NCBI RefSeq assembly: GCF_019218885.1
Contig: NZ_JAHUWT010000002.1
Span: 1,178,001-1,242,000, forward strand
DNA from: Bordetella sp. BOR01
GTDB taxonomy: Bacteria; Pseudomonadota; Gammaproteobacteria; Burkholderiales; Burkholderiaceae_B
Direction of reading: 5' to 3'
Length of the DNA: 64,000 nucleotides
Part shown: piece by piece, positions 1-8,742 of the stretch
Numbering within the stretch: the stretch's first letter is position 1
How the letters are laid out: every line of letters begins with the position of its first letter
Notes under the pieces: generated by a model
What the model saw: only the letters and a program-made list of their open reading frames with translations
Databases searched by the model: none
What the model was told of the DNA's origin: nothing
Program-made: the position numbers and the translations under genes

Positions 1-614
1 TCGCGCAGGCCGTCGTAGCGTACCGTGCGGATGCCGTCGCCCGCCGGCGTATCGCCATGGCGCGCTACCGACACTTCCAGGCCCAGCGCCTGCAGCAGAT
101 GCCCGATGCGTTGCCCGATGCCGCCCCAGCCCACCACGACGGCGCGCTGCCCTTGCAGGTCGCGCGGCATGCGGTCATCCAGCAGCGGTTCCCAGGCATG
201 CCGCTGCTGGGCCTGCATCAGCAGGGGCAAGCGCCGGGCCAGCGCCAGCAGTCCGGTGATGGCCATCTGCGCGACCACGGCATCCGAGGCGCCATGCGAC
301 GCCGTGACCCGGGCGCCGCGCTGGCGCATTTCCTGGTAGACATCGCGATCCAGCCCGGCCGAGTGCACATGCAGCCATTGCAGGCCCTGGGTGGCCCGCA
401 GGGCGGCATAGAAGCGCTCGGTGTCGGGCAGGATCTCGAACTTGGTCGAGCGCCCGGTGATGTCGCGCGATATGAACGCGACGTCGGCCTGGACGGACTG
501 CGGGTCGCCCGGATGGCACAGGACGATGTCGCGCCCCAGCCCTTGCAGGCCGGGGGCAAGTGTGCGGGCTTCCCGTTCCGAGCACAGGATGCGCAGGGGC
601 TGCTCAGTGGTCAT
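1..614 (-). CDS. D-2-hydroxyacid dehydrogenase, NAD-binding (partial, C-terminus beyond left edge)
   Basis: Predicted cytoplasmic NAD(P)-dependent dehydrogenase that reduces a 2-keto acid to a D-2-hydroxy acid or the reverse. About 204 N-terminal residues are visible and the frame is open to the window edge. The substrate-binding half runs to about residue 140 (includes LQWLHVHSAGLD). The Rossmann motif follows as VVGWGGIGQRIG (GxGxxG). The catalytic Arg/Glu/His lie in the missing part. The ATG overlaps the stop of the upstream Bug gene (ATGA), so the two genes are probably translationally coupled and the enzyme likely acts on the acid the receptor binds. Substrate unknown. Confidence 0.85.
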   Translation of the reverse strand, partial: MTTEQPLRILCSEREARTLAPGLQGLGRDIVLCHPGDPQSVQADVAFISRDITGRSTKFEILPDTERFYAALRATQGLQWLHVHSAGLDRDVYQEMRQRGARVTASHGASDAVVAQMAITGLLALARRLPLLMQAQQRHAWEPLLDDRMPRDLQGQRAVVVGWGGIGQRIGHLLQALGLEVSVARHGDTPAGDGIRTVRYDGLR

Positions 615-1570
615 TGTGCTTTCACGTCGGCTTGGTCCACGATTTTCTTCCACTTGTCGTGTTCGATATGCGTGAATTTATCGAATTCCTCGGCCGTGCC
701 CCCCACCGGGTTGGCGCCTTCGTTCAGCAATTGGTCGTGCAGCCCCGGCAGGGCGGCGTTGACTCCCTTGTTGATGATGGCGATCACTTCGGGCGGGGTG
801 TTCTTGGGCGCGAAGAAGCCGAACCAGGAGCCGGCGTCGAAATCCTTGAAGCCCGATTCCGCGACGGTGGGAATGTCGGGCAGCGAGGGCGAGCGCTGGT
901 TGGTGCTGACCGCCAGCGCGCGCAGCTTGCCGGCGCGGATCTGCCCCATGACCGAAGGCGCGGTGGCGAACATGAAGTCGAGCCGGCCGGCGATCAGGTC
1001 GTTGATGGCGTCGGCGCCCTTGTAGGGCACATGCGTGGCGTCCTTCGCGCCGATTTCCTGCATCAGCAGGAAGCTGGACAGGTGCGACGAGGTGCCTACG
1101 CCGGTCGAGCCGTAGTTCAGGCTCTTCTTGGACTTGGCGTATTTCAGGAAATCGTCGAAGTTCTTGATGGGCAGCTCGGGCGGCACCACCAGCACATTGG
1201 GCACCGTGGCGATCTGCACGATGGGCGCCAGGTCGGTCAGCGGATCATAGCTGAGCTTGTTCAGCGAGGGGTTGACGGCGATCGGGCCGACCGAATCGAC
1301 GATCAGCGTGTAGCCGTCGGGGTCCGAGCGCACCACGTATTCGGTGCCGATGTTGCCGCCCGCGCCGGGCCGGTTTTCCACTACGAACGATTGCGACAAC
1401 TGTTGCGCCAGTTGTTCGCTGACGCTGCGGGTGAGCTTGTCGGTGGTGCCGCCCGCGGTGAATGCCACCACGACCTTGACCGGCCGCTCGGGATAGGCCG
1501 CCTGGGCGGGCAGGGCTGCGGCCAGGCCCAGGATGCCCGCCGCCACGATGGAAATGCAGCTTGTCTTCAT
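611..1570 (-). CDS. Bug-type tripartite tricarboxylate receptor (periplasmic binding protein)
   Basis: 319-aa periplasmic solute receptor of the Bug/TctC family, which binds small carboxylates for tripartite transporters or signalling. The start at 1570 follows a GGAGAGAG ribosome site and gives a Sec signal peptide (MKTSC...AQA, cleavage before AYPERPVKV). Family landmarks are FTAGGTTDKLTR, VVENRPGAGGNIG and VPYKGADAINDL. Longer in-frame upstream reading lacks a signal peptide and is rejected. No TctA/TctB membrane genes lie nearby, which is usual for orphan Bug genes in Bordetella-type genomes. It overlaps the dehydrogenase gene downstream. Confidence 0.92.
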   Translation of the reverse strand: MKTSCISIVAAGILGLAAALPAQAAYPERPVKVVVAFTAGGTTDKLTRSVSEQLAQQLSQSFVVENRPGAGGNIGTEYVVRSDPDGYTLIVDSVGPIAVNPSLNKLSYDPLTDLAPIVQIATVPNVLVVPPELPIKNFDDFLKYAKSKKSLNYGSTGVGTSSHLSSFLLMQEIGAKDATHVPYKGADAINDLIAGRLDFMFATAPSVMGQIRAGKLRALAVSTNQRSPSLPDIPTVAESGFKDFDAGSWFGFFAPKNTPPEVIAIINKGVNAALPGLHDQLLNEGANPVGGTAEEFDKFTHIEHDKWKKIVDQADVKAQ

Positions 1571-1695
1571 GATCGTCTCTCTCCACTTTATCGTTATGCA
1601 CGGAACTGCGGCTGGCGGACACGGCCCGTGGCCGTTGCTCGCCAGCCGCATAGACTTCTTACGGCTGCTGGCGCGCGCCGTGGCGCGGCGCATGA

Positions 1696-2484
1696 TCAAT
1701 CGCGGTAGCTGCTGTCCAGGCGGTCCAGCTTGCGCAACAGCGCCGGCCATTCCATCACGCCATAGGGGCGGCGCGTGCCGGGCTGGTAGTTGTTCCAGGT
1801 TTCTTCCAGGACCTGTGGCGAGACTTGTTGCAGCGGCTGCTGCGTGGCCTGGGCCGCCAATTGCGTGCGGCACGCCAGTTCCAGGCGATGCATCCAGTTG
1901 AAGGCCTCGCCCACGGTGCGGCCCACCGTCAGGGCGCCGTGGTTGCGCAGGATGAGCGCTTCGCCATTGCCCAGGTCTTCGATCAGCGATGCCTGTTCCT
2001 TGGTGTCCAGCACCACGCCCTGGTAGTCGTGATAGCCGATCTTCAGGAAGCGCATCGCCGTCTGGGTCGAGGGCACCAGCCCGCAGGCCAGCGACGACAC
2101 GGCCATCGAGGCCCAGCTATGGGTATGGATGACACAGTCCACGTCGTGGCGCGCCGCGTGCACTGCGCTGTGGATGACGTAGCCGGCCTTGTTGATGCCA
2201 TAGCCGAGTTCGCCGAAATCGGGCTTGGCCAGCACATTGCCGGCCAGATCGACTTTGATCAGGCTGGACGCCGTGATCTCTTCGTACATCATGCCGTACG
2301 CATTGATGAGGAAGGCATTTTCTTCATCGGGTACGCGCATCGAGATATGGTTGGCCATCATGTCGGCCATGCCGTACAACTCTACCAGCCGATAACAGGC
2401 GGCCAGGTCGACGCGCGCCTTCCATTCCGCTTCCGAGCATTGGTCCCGCATGGACGGAATCTGCAACACGCCGCTCTTGGTCAT
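1696..2484 (-). CDS. class II aldolase/adducin family protein
   Basis: 262-aa cytoplasmic protein of the class II aldolase/adducin fold, the family of fuculose-1-phosphate aldolase, ribulose-5-phosphate epimerase and several decarboxylases. Visible landmarks are the substrate loop MANHISMRV, the zinc motif HTHSW (about residue 120) and a third zinc histidine in LRNHGAL. The start at 2484 has an AGGGAAGG ribosome site. It lies 125 bp upstream of the Bug-dehydrogenase pair on the same strand and probably belongs to that unit. Substrate cannot be read from sequence. A second family member lies at 20.3-21.0 kb. Confidence 0.88.
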   Translation of the reverse strand: MTKSGVLQIPSMRDQCSEAEWKARVDLAACYRLVELYGMADMMANHISMRVPDEENAFLINAYGMMYEEITASSLIKVDLAGNVLAKPDFGELGYGINKAGYVIHSAVHAARHDVDCVIHTHSWASMAVSSLACGLVPSTQTAMRFLKIGYHDYQGVVLDTKEQASLIEDLGNGEALILRNHGALTVGRTVGEAFNWMHRLELACRTQLAAQATQQPLQQVSPQVLEETWNNYQPGTRRPYGVMEWPALLRKLDRLDSSYRD

Positions 2485-2591
2485 GGCCTTCCCTTATATG
2501 AATGAGTGATATGGCCCACCAGGGCGCCATCGGGAACCATCCAATTTAAGAGCGATGGCGGTTTGGTGGTAGTGTCCAATCGTAAACAGGC

Positions 2592-2608
2592 CTTCACCGT
2601 TCGTGAAG
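2592..2608. promoter_or_regulatory. inverted repeat, candidate operator
   Basis: CTTCAC-CGTTC-GTGAAG, a perfect 6-bp-arm dyad in the 196-bp gap between the 3' end of the aldolase promoter region and the end of the second Bug gene. The position suits a repressor site for the aldolase-Bug-dehydrogenase unit (minus strand). No regulator gene is adjacent in the window, so this is a weak call. Confidence 0.3.
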
Positions 2609-2680
2609 TGCCGGCAAGGGACCGTACCCCGGCCGGCAGGGGCGGCCGGGCCGGGAACGGCCCGCCGTGCGGCGCCCAGG

Positions 2681-3637
2681 CTAGCCGGCGCGCGCGCCGG
2701 AGGCTTGCACCACCTTGCCCCAGCGCGAGATCTCGGTTTGCAGGAACTGCTGGAAATCGGCGGGCGTGCTGCCCACGGCGATCAGCCCTTCATCGAGCAG
2801 GCGGCGCTGGATCTTCGGGTCGCCCAGTACGCCGGCGGCGGCCTGCGACAGCCGCTTGGCCTGCGCAGCGTCCATGCCGGCCGGGCCCAGCAGGCCGTAC
2901 CACGCGCTGAAATCGTAGCCGGGCAGGGTGTCGGCGATGGGCGGGATAGCGGGGAATTCTTCCATGCGCCGCGCGCTGCTGACGCCCAGCGGCTTCAAGG
3001 CTCCGGCCTGCAACTGGCCCTGGGCCAGCGCGGCCCCGGCGAACATCAGGCTGACCTGCCCGCCGATCAGGTCGTTCATGGCGGGGGCGGTGCCTTTGTA
3101 GGGCACCAGCAGCAGGTCGACGCCGGCCTGCATCTTGATGACTTCCGCGCCCAGGTGGCCCGCCGACCCGATGCCGGGCAGGGCCATGCTCAGGGCACCT
3201 GGCTCGGCCTTGGCCAGCGCGATCAGTTCGGCCATGTCATCGGCCTTGACCGATGGGTGCGCCACCAGGATGGAAGGGGCATTGGCCACATGGGAAATCG
3301 GAGTGAAACCCCGCACCGGATCGAACGGCAGGTTGGGGTACAGGGTGGCGTTGATGGCATGGCTGGTGTAGCACATCAGCAATGTGCGGCCATCGGGTTT
3401 GGCCCGCGCGATTTCCTGCGCGGCGATGTTGCCCCCCGCGCCTGGCCGGTTGTCGACCATGAAGGTCTCGCCCAGTACGCGTCCCATCTCGGCGGCCAGC
3501 GTGCGTGCCACGGTGTCGGTTCCCCCGCCAGGCGTGGCGCCGACGATGACGCGCGTGGTGGCGCCCTGGGCCTTGGCCAGGCCCGACACCGCCAGCGCAC
3601 CGGCACCCAGCGCGCCCATGAATGTTCTTCTCTGCAT
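2681..3637 (-). CDS. Bug-type receptor with a twin-arginine-like signal
   Basis: 318-aa Bug/TctC-family periplasmic binding protein. The N-terminus MQRRTFMGALGAGALAVSG has RR followed by T-F-M and a mildly hydrophobic run ending AKAQG, closer to a Tat than a Sec signal. Family landmarks are GATPGGGTDTVART, MVDNRPGAGGNIAA and VPYKGTAPAMNDL. A GGAGAGACAG ribosome site precedes the start. It is upstream of the aldolase on the same strand and separated by 196 bp, so it may be a separate transcript. Ligand unknown. Confidence 0.9.
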   Translation of the reverse strand: MQRRTFMGALGAGALAVSGLAKAQGATTRVIVGATPGGGTDTVARTLAAEMGRVLGETFMVDNRPGAGGNIAAQEIARAKPDGRTLLMCYTSHAINATLYPNLPFDPVRGFTPISHVANAPSILVAHPSVKADDMAELIALAKAEPGALSMALPGIGSAGHLGAEVIKMQAGVDLLLVPYKGTAPAMNDLIGGQVSLMFAGAALAQGQLQAGALKPLGVSSARRMEEFPAIPPIADTLPGYDFSAWYGLLGPAGMDAAQAKRLSQAAAGVLGDPKIQRRLLDEGLIAVGSTPADFQQFLQTEISRWGKVVQASGARAG

Positions 3638-3878
3638 GACTGTCTCTCCGTGCGTTTCTTGATTGGCGTTTGGGCGGTAGTCTAGTCACAGCAGGGCATG
3701 AACGAATAGCGAACTTATTTGAACTGCTTGCTAAGGGTTTTTGACGCCGGGCCTGCCAGCCGCAGGGTGGACAGCAAGCCGATGGCGCAGCGCGGGCGGT
3801 TCTCCGGGGCTGCGCCATTGCCCTATTCGCAGTACGCTTTGGAGTCTTCTTTTTTCCAACCGATCAGGACTTCAATCC

Positions 3879-4916
3879 ATGAAATACCGCCGCCTCGGTG
3901 CCAGCAATCTGCGTGTTTCCCCGTTGTGCCTGGGTACCATGATGTTCGGTGAACAGACTCCGTTCGACGAAGCCGAACGCATCGTCGCGTCGGCGCGCGA
4001 CGCCGGGCTGAATTTCATCGATACGGCCGATGTCTATAACCAGGGCCGTTCGGAAGAGGTCGTGGGCAAGTTGCTGGGCGGGCAGCGCCACGATTGGGTG
4101 CTGGCCACCAAGATCGGCAACGGCGTGGCGCGCGTGCCCAACCGTTCGCATTATTCGCGCCAGTGGATCGTGCAGGGCGTCGATGCCAGCCTGGCCCGGC
4201 TGGCCACCGACTACATCGATATCCTTTACATGCACCGCGACTTCCATGACGAGAATCTGGAAGAGGCCATTGGCGCCATAGGCGACCTGATCCGCGCCGG
4301 CAAGCTGCGCAGCTTCGGGCTGTCGAACTTCCGCGGCTGGCGCATCGCCGAGGTCATCCGGCTGTGCCGCGACCTGGGCGTGCCGCAGCCCGTGGTGTGC
4401 CAGCCGTACTACAACATGCTGAACCGCGGGCCCGAAGTCGAGATATTGCCGGCCTGCGGCCACTATGGCCTGGGGGTGGTGCCGTACAGCCCCATCGCGC
4501 GAGGGGTGCTGACCGGCAAGTATGCCCCCGGCCAGCCACCGGCATCCGATACCCGTGCCGGACGTGGGGACAAGCGCATCCTGGACACCGAATTCCGCGA
4601 AGAATCGTTGCAGATCGCTGCCGAGCTCACCGCCTACTGCGACGGGCGCGGGGTGCGGCCGGGCCATTTCGCCACCGCGTGGGTGCTGGCCAATCCCTTG
4701 ATCACCGGCGTGATCGCCGGCCCGCGCACCTTGGCGCAGATGCAGGACTACTACGCCGCGCTCGACCTGCAGATCACGCCGCAGGAAGAGGCCATGGTCA
4801 ACGCATGGGTAACGCCGGGCCATGCTTCGGCCCCTGGCTACAACGACCCCAGCTACCCCTTCTACGGCCGCCCGGTCGAGGTGGCCGCCCAGGTGTCAGG
4901 CTCCGCAGGTGCCTGA
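3879..4916 (+). CDS. aldo/keto reductase
   Basis: 345-aa NADPH-dependent oxidoreductase of the aldo/keto reductase superfamily (TIM barrel). The catalytic tetrad is visible: Asp and Tyr in DTADVYNQG (about 48-53), Lys in ATKIGN (about 79), His in YMHRDF (about 119). The N-terminus MKYRRLGASNLRVSPLCLGTM is typical, so the start at 3879 is preferred over in-frame upstream codons. Oddity: the last codons (VSGSAGA) and the TGA stop lie inside a dispersed palindromic repeat that begins at 4892. The ancestral C-terminus may therefore have been replaced. Substrate unknown. Confidence 0.92.
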   Translation: MKYRRLGASNLRVSPLCLGTMMFGEQTPFDEAERIVASARDAGLNFIDTADVYNQGRSEEVVGKLLGGQRHDWVLATKIGNGVARVPNRSHYSRQWIVQGVDASLARLATDYIDILYMHRDFHDENLEEAIGAIGDLIRAGKLRSFGLSNFRGWRIAEVIRLCRDLGVPQPVVCQPYYNMLNRGPEVEILPACGHYGLGVVPYSPIARGVLTGKYAPGQPPASDTRAGRGDKRILDTEFREESLQIAAELTAYCDGRGVRPGHFATAWVLANPLITGVIAGPRTLAQMQDYYAALDLQITPQEEAMVNAWVTPGHASAPGYNDPSYPFYGRPVEVAAQVSGSAGA

Positions 4917-4978
4917 CACCCTACGACTGAGACAGGCGTGGCACACCATGGTGTCAGGCACCTGCGGAGCCTGACACC
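4892..4978 (-). repeat. BIME-like pair of palindromes (dispersed copy of the narK-flank repeat)
   Basis: Two opposed copies of a 29-bp palindrome, each GGTGTCAGGC/GCCTGACACC with 10-bp perfect arms around a 9-nt loop, at 4892-4920 and 4950-4978, separated by 29 bp. Read on the minus strand it aligns with the 117-bp units at 49.6-51.1 kb through the linker GTCTCA-TCGTA and the second palindrome. On that strand GTAG directly precedes the second stem, like the tetranucleotide before REP palindromes. The repeat overlaps the aldo/keto reductase stop codon and may also act as its terminator. Confidence 0.85.
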
Positions 4979-5113
4979 TGCGATCGCCCGCCCCAAGGTT
5001 GCGCTTGCCGCGCCCCGCGCGCATCATGGCTGTACCAACCGCCCGGCCCGGGGCATTTGCGCGGGCTGGCGCGGCGGCGCGGCCGGCGGCTTGTCCGCCT
5101 CCTGTACGCATGG

Positions 5114-5141
5114 CTTGAAATACGCCGACTCGCCGCCAGAT
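5114..5141 (+). promoter_or_regulatory. sigma-32 (RpoH)-like heat-shock promoter
   Basis: CTTGAAA at 5114-5120, then 13 bp, then CGCCAGAT at 5134-5141. The -35 matches the RpoH consensus exactly and the -10 matches CCCCATnT at 5 of 7 fixed positions. It lies 28 bp before the hsp20 start, as expected for an hsp20-lon operon. Confidence 0.6.
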
Positions 5142-5168
5142 ACGAACTATGGCCAAGAGGGCAAGTTC

Positions 5169-5576
5169 ATGAGATCGCGCGATTTTTCATCCTGGATCTG
5201 GGGCGACGCGTTGTCGCTGCTGGAACACGCCGAGCGCTTGCATCGTCAGTTGCTGCGCGCCGGCCCCGCCGATGCGCCCCACTGGGAACCCCCGGTGGAC
5301 GTCATCGAAACCCCTGCTGCCGTGCTGGTTTACGTGGCATTGCCCGGCGTGCCCTCGGACACGCTGGTGGTGGCATTCGACCCTGGCGGGATCACGGTCT
5401 CGGGCGTGCGCCCGATGCCCTGCGCGGCCAATGCCCGCATTCACCGATTCGAAATTCCGTACGGCCGCTTTCGCCGCCGCATTCCGCTACCGCTGCACGC
5501 GCTTGAACCGGAATCGTCCGAACTGGCCGATGGCTGCCTGATCTTGACCCTGAATAAACTGAGGGAGGCTCCATGA
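5169..5576 (+). CDS. small heat-shock protein, Hsp20/alpha-crystallin family
   Basis: 135-aa ATP-independent holdase chaperone. The alpha-crystallin domain spans about residues 40-130 (WEPPVDVIETPAAVLVYVAL at its start). The C-terminus ends soon after the domain (LTLNKLREAP) with no I-x-I motif, so oligomer assembly may differ from classical IbpA. The start at 5169 has AGAGGG upstream and a sigma-32-like promoter 28 bp away. The stop overlaps the lon start (ATGA), which indicates a coupled chaperone-protease operon. Confidence 0.88.
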   Translation: MRSRDFSSWIWGDALSLLEHAERLHRQLLRAGPADAPHWEPPVDVIETPAAVLVYVALPGVPSDTLVVAFDPGGITVSGVRPMPCAANARIHRFEIPYGRFRRRIPLPLHALEPESSELADGCLILTLNKLREAP

Positions 5577-7912
5577 GCGACACCCGTACTTTGCCCGACG
5601 ACGCGCGCATCATCATTCCGCTGCGCGACGCGGTGTTGTTTCCCGGTGTACTGTCGCCCGTTACCGTGCGGCGCGAGTCGTCGGTGGCGGCCGCCCAGGA
5701 AGCGGTCAAGACCGAACGCCCGGTGGGCTTCCTGCTGCAGCGCGACGCGTCCAAAGACGCGGTCGGCCCTGACGACCTGCGCTGGGTGGGTACCGAGGGG
5801 CCCATCGCCCGCTACATCACCGGGCAGGATGGCGCACATCATCTGCTGGTACAGGGGCAGTCGCGCTTTCGCGTGCTGGAATTCCTGACCGGCTGGCCGT
5901 ACCTGGTGGCGCGCGTGGCCGAGATCCCGGCCGCCGAAGACCAGGACAGCCAGACCGAGGCGCGTTTCCTGCAGCTCAAAGAGCAGGCCATCGACGCCAT
6001 CACCTTGTTGCCCAACGTGCCCGACGAGCTCATCGGCGTGGTGCGTGGTATTGAATCGCCGGGCTTGCTGGCCGACATGGTTACCCACATGATCGACATC
6101 AAACCCGAACAGAAGCAAGACATACTCGAAACCTTCGACCTGTCGGGCCGCCTGGACAAGTCCATCGAGCTGCTGGCCGGGCGCGTCGAAGTGCTGCGCC
6201 TGTCGAAAGAGATCGGCGACCGCACGCGGGCGCAGTTCGACGAACGCCAGCGCGAGACCGTGCTGCGCGAGCAGTTGCGCCAGATCCAGAAAGAACTGGG
6301 CGATATCGACGACAGCGCGGCCGAAGTGGCGCGCCTGAAAGAAACCATCGATGCCGCCGGCATGCCCGACGAAGTGCTCAGCCATGCCCGCAAGGAACTG
6401 GGCCGGTTGCAGCGCATGGGCGAAGCCAGCGGCGAATCGGCCATGCTGCGCACCTACCTGGAATGGCTGACCGAACTGCCTTGGAAGCAGCAGCCGCAGC
6501 CGCCCATCGACCTGGCCGAGGCGCGCAAGGTGCTGGACGAAGACCACTTCGGCCTGGACAAGATCAAGCGCCGCATCCTGGAATACCTGGCGGTGCGCAA
6601 GCTCAACCCGCAGGGCCGCAGCCCCATCCTGTGCTTTGCCGGCCCACCCGGGGTGGGCAAGACCTCGCTGGGGCAATCCATCGCGCGGGCCACCGGGCGT
6701 GCCTTCCAGCGCGTGGCGCTGGGCGGGGTGCACGACGAAGCCGAGATCCGCGGCCATCGGCGCACTTACCTGGGCGCGCTGCCGGGCAACATCATCCAGG
6801 CCATGCGGCGCGCGGGCACCAATAATGTGGTGCTGATGCTCGACGAGATCGACAAGCTGGGAGCCGGCGGTTTCCATGGCGACCCCGGCAGCGCGCTGCT
6901 CGAGGTGCTGGACCCCGAGCAGAACCACAAGTTTCGCGACAACTACCTGGGCGTGGATTTCGACCTGTCGCACGTCATGTTCATCTGCACGGCGAATATG
7001 CTCGACACGATTCCCGGGCCGCTGCGCGACCGCATGGAGATCATCCAGCTGCCCGGCTACACCGAAGAAGAAAAGATCCAGATCGCGCGCCGCTATCTGG
7101 TGCGCCGCCAGCTCGAGGCCAACGGCCTGACGGCCGAGCAGGCCGAACTGACCGATGCCGCGCTGGCGTCCATCGTCGGCGACTATACCCGCGAAGCCGG
7201 GGTGCGCCAGCTCGAGCGCGAGATCGGCGCCGTGCTGCGCCACGCCGCCATGCAGGTGGCCGAAGGCAAGGCCACCCATGTGACGGTCGATGTCGCCGAC
7301 CTGCCGGCCGCATTGGGCGCGCAGCGCTTCGAGAGCGAAGTGGCATTGCGCACCAGCGTGCCCGGCGTGGCCACCGGCCTGGCCTGGACGCCCGTGGGCG
7401 GCGACATACTTTTCATCGAAGCCAGCAAGACACCCGGCAACGGGCGCCTGATCCTGACCGGCCAACTGGGCGACGTCATGAAAGAGTCGGCACAGACGGC
7501 GCTGACGCTGGCCAAGATCTGGAGCGGCGATTCGCTGGAAAAGATCGACGTGCACATCCACGTGCCGGCTGGCGCCACGCCCAAGGACGGCCCCAGCGCC
7601 GGCGTGGCCATGTTCCTGGCCTTGGCGTCGCTGCTGTCGGGGCGCCCGGTGCGCTCGGACGTGGCCATGACCGGCGAGGTCAGCCTGCGCGGCCTGGTGC
7701 TGCCCATCGGCGGCGTCAAGGAAAAGACACTGGCCGCCTTGCGGGCGGGGATCACCACGGTGATGCTGCCGCGTCGCAATGGCAAGGACCTGGATGACGT
7801 ACCGGCCGAGGCGCGCGAGAAACTGAAGTTCGTGCTGCTCGATCGCATCGAGGATGCTATTCGCTATGCCATTGATGGGCAGGAAGTGCCGGTGGGTGAA
7901 ACTGTGGCCTAG
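5573..7912 (+). CDS. lon: ATP-dependent Lon protease
   Basis: 779-aa cytoplasmic AAA+ serine protease that degrades misfolded and regulatory proteins. The N-terminal LAN domain is about residues 1-205. Walker A GPPGVGKTS is near 356, Walker B LMLDEIDKLG follows. The proteolytic dyad is Ser in DGPSAG (about 675) and Lys in GGVKEK (about 718). Length is close to the family norm. The start overlaps the hsp20 stop. Being paired with hsp20 under a heat-shock promoter, it may be a second, stress-dedicated Lon; whether another lon exists cannot be seen here. Confidence 0.95.
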   Translation: MSDTRTLPDDARIIIPLRDAVLFPGVLSPVTVRRESSVAAAQEAVKTERPVGFLLQRDASKDAVGPDDLRWVGTEGPIARYITGQDGAHHLLVQGQSRFRVLEFLTGWPYLVARVAEIPAAEDQDSQTEARFLQLKEQAIDAITLLPNVPDELIGVVRGIESPGLLADMVTHMIDIKPEQKQDILETFDLSGRLDKSIELLAGRVEVLRLSKEIGDRTRAQFDERQRETVLREQLRQIQKELGDIDDSAAEVARLKETIDAAGMPDEVLSHARKELGRLQRMGEASGESAMLRTYLEWLTELPWKQQPQPPIDLAEARKVLDEDHFGLDKIKRRILEYLAVRKLNPQGRSPILCFAGPPGVGKTSLGQSIARATGRAFQRVALGGVHDEAEIRGHRRTYLGALPGNIIQAMRRAGTNNVVLMLDEIDKLGAGGFHGDPGSALLEVLDPEQNHKFRDNYLGVDFDLSHVMFICTANMLDTIPGPLRDRMEIIQLPGYTEEEKIQIARRYLVRRQLEANGLTAEQAELTDAALASIVGDYTREAGVRQLEREIGAVLRHAAMQVAEGKATHVTVDVADLPAALGAQRFESEVALRTSVPGVATGLAWTPVGGDILFIEASKTPGNGRLILTGQLGDVMKESAQTALTLAKIWSGDSLEKIDVHIHVPAGATPKDGPSAGVAMFLALASLLSGRPVRSDVAMTGEVSLRGLVLPIGGVKEKTLAALRAGITTVMLPRRNGKDLDDVPAEAREKLKFVLLDRIEDAIRYAIDGQEVPVGETVA

Positions 7913-7917
7913 CTAGC

Positions 7918-8063
7918 GGGGTGTTGTTCTACTGGCGTCGGCTCGGGGTGGCGTGACTGCCTTGGCTTCACGGTGCCGTCCGGGCGCCCAGCGCGCCCGG
8001 GCCCGGCCCCGAGGCGCCAAGACCCCCACGCCCCCGCGACGACGGCCAATAGAAAAAAACCCC
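7918..8063. repeat. imperfect terminal-inverted-repeat element, copy 1
   Basis: About 146 bp after the lon stop. The left end (GGGG-TGTTGTTCTACTGGCGTC) is an imperfect inverted match to the right end ending GGCCAATAGAAAAAAACCCC. A better-preserved relative lies at 40448-40604. Inside it, 7980-8000 is a perfect hairpin CCGGGCGC-CCAGC-GCGCCCGG. There is no T-run after it, so it is at best a weak lon terminator. Confidence 0.4.
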
Positions 8064-8090
8064 TCAGCCCAAAACGCTCCCCAGCCTAGG

Positions 8091-8621
8091 CTATTTTTGA
8101 ATCACCCCGCAGGCGATGCGGCCAGCGCCGCCCCCCAATGGCTTGGGATGGTCGCTGTGGTTGTCGCCGCCCGCGTGCACCATCAGGGCGCGGCCCTGCA
8201 CGTCGGACAACTTCAGCCGTGGTGCCAGCACCGGCGTGTTGGCGGTGCCATCGGCATTCACATACAAAGCGGGCAGGTCGCCGCGATGGTTGGCGTCGTC
8301 CCAGGGCGTGCCGTGTTTCTTGGTGCCGTCCGGATCGTAGTGGCCGCCCGCGGCGCCGGCGGGCACGGTCTTGCCGTCTTGTTCCTTGGCATCGCAACTG
8401 CCGTTCTCGTGTACATGGAAGCCATGCACCCCGGGCGGCAGGTCTTTCAGGTTGGGTGTAAGCACCAGGCCGTACTTGCTCTCGGCCAGGCTGACCGAGC
8501 CGATGTCGGTGCCCGGGCCCTTATCGGTGGCCAGATGCATCGGCGCGGTGACATCCGCATGGGCGACGGCCGACAGGCTCAGTGCGCCGGCCAGCAAGGT
8601 GATCTTCAGATGATGCTGCAT
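8091..8621 (-). CDS. sodC: periplasmic Cu/Zn superoxide dismutase
   Basis: 176-aa enzyme that dismutates superoxide in the periplasm. The start at 8621 is fixed by an AGGAGG ribosome site and a Sec signal ([10 protein letters not shown]...AHA). Metal ligands visible: [11 protein letters not shown] (two copper His and a disulfide Cys), [13 protein letters not shown] and HRGDLP (bridging and zinc ligands), HAGGDNHSD near the end. The closing [12 protein letters not shown] carries the active-site Arg and second Cys. Monocistronic by context. Confidence 0.96.
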   Translation of the reverse strand: MQHHLKITLLAGALSLSAVAHADVTAPMHLATDKGPGTDIGSVSLAESKYGLVLTPNLKDLPPGVHGFHVHENGSCDAKEQDGKTVPAGAAGGHYDPDGTKKHGTPWDDANHRGDLPALYVNADGTANTPVLAPRLKLSDVQGRALMVHAGGDNHSDHPKPLGGGAGRIACGVIQK

Positions 8622-8742
8622 GGTTACCTCCTGAAAAGAGAACCGGCGGACGGCGAAGGGCCGCGCGGCCGCCTGTTCTTGCGAAACCACAGGACAGGCC
8701 TAGCGTACACAGGCTTTCCGGCTGGCCGCAAGAAATGGCTTG

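Noticed and set aside
175-585. Short minus-strand ORFs at the left edge
   Set aside because: The third frame encodes a D-2-hydroxyacid dehydrogenase with a Rossmann motif that overlaps the Bug stop; the other frames are shadows.
5441-7561. 706-codon minus-strand frame opposite lon
   Set aside because: Antisense shadow of lon caused by high GC; no recognisable domain.
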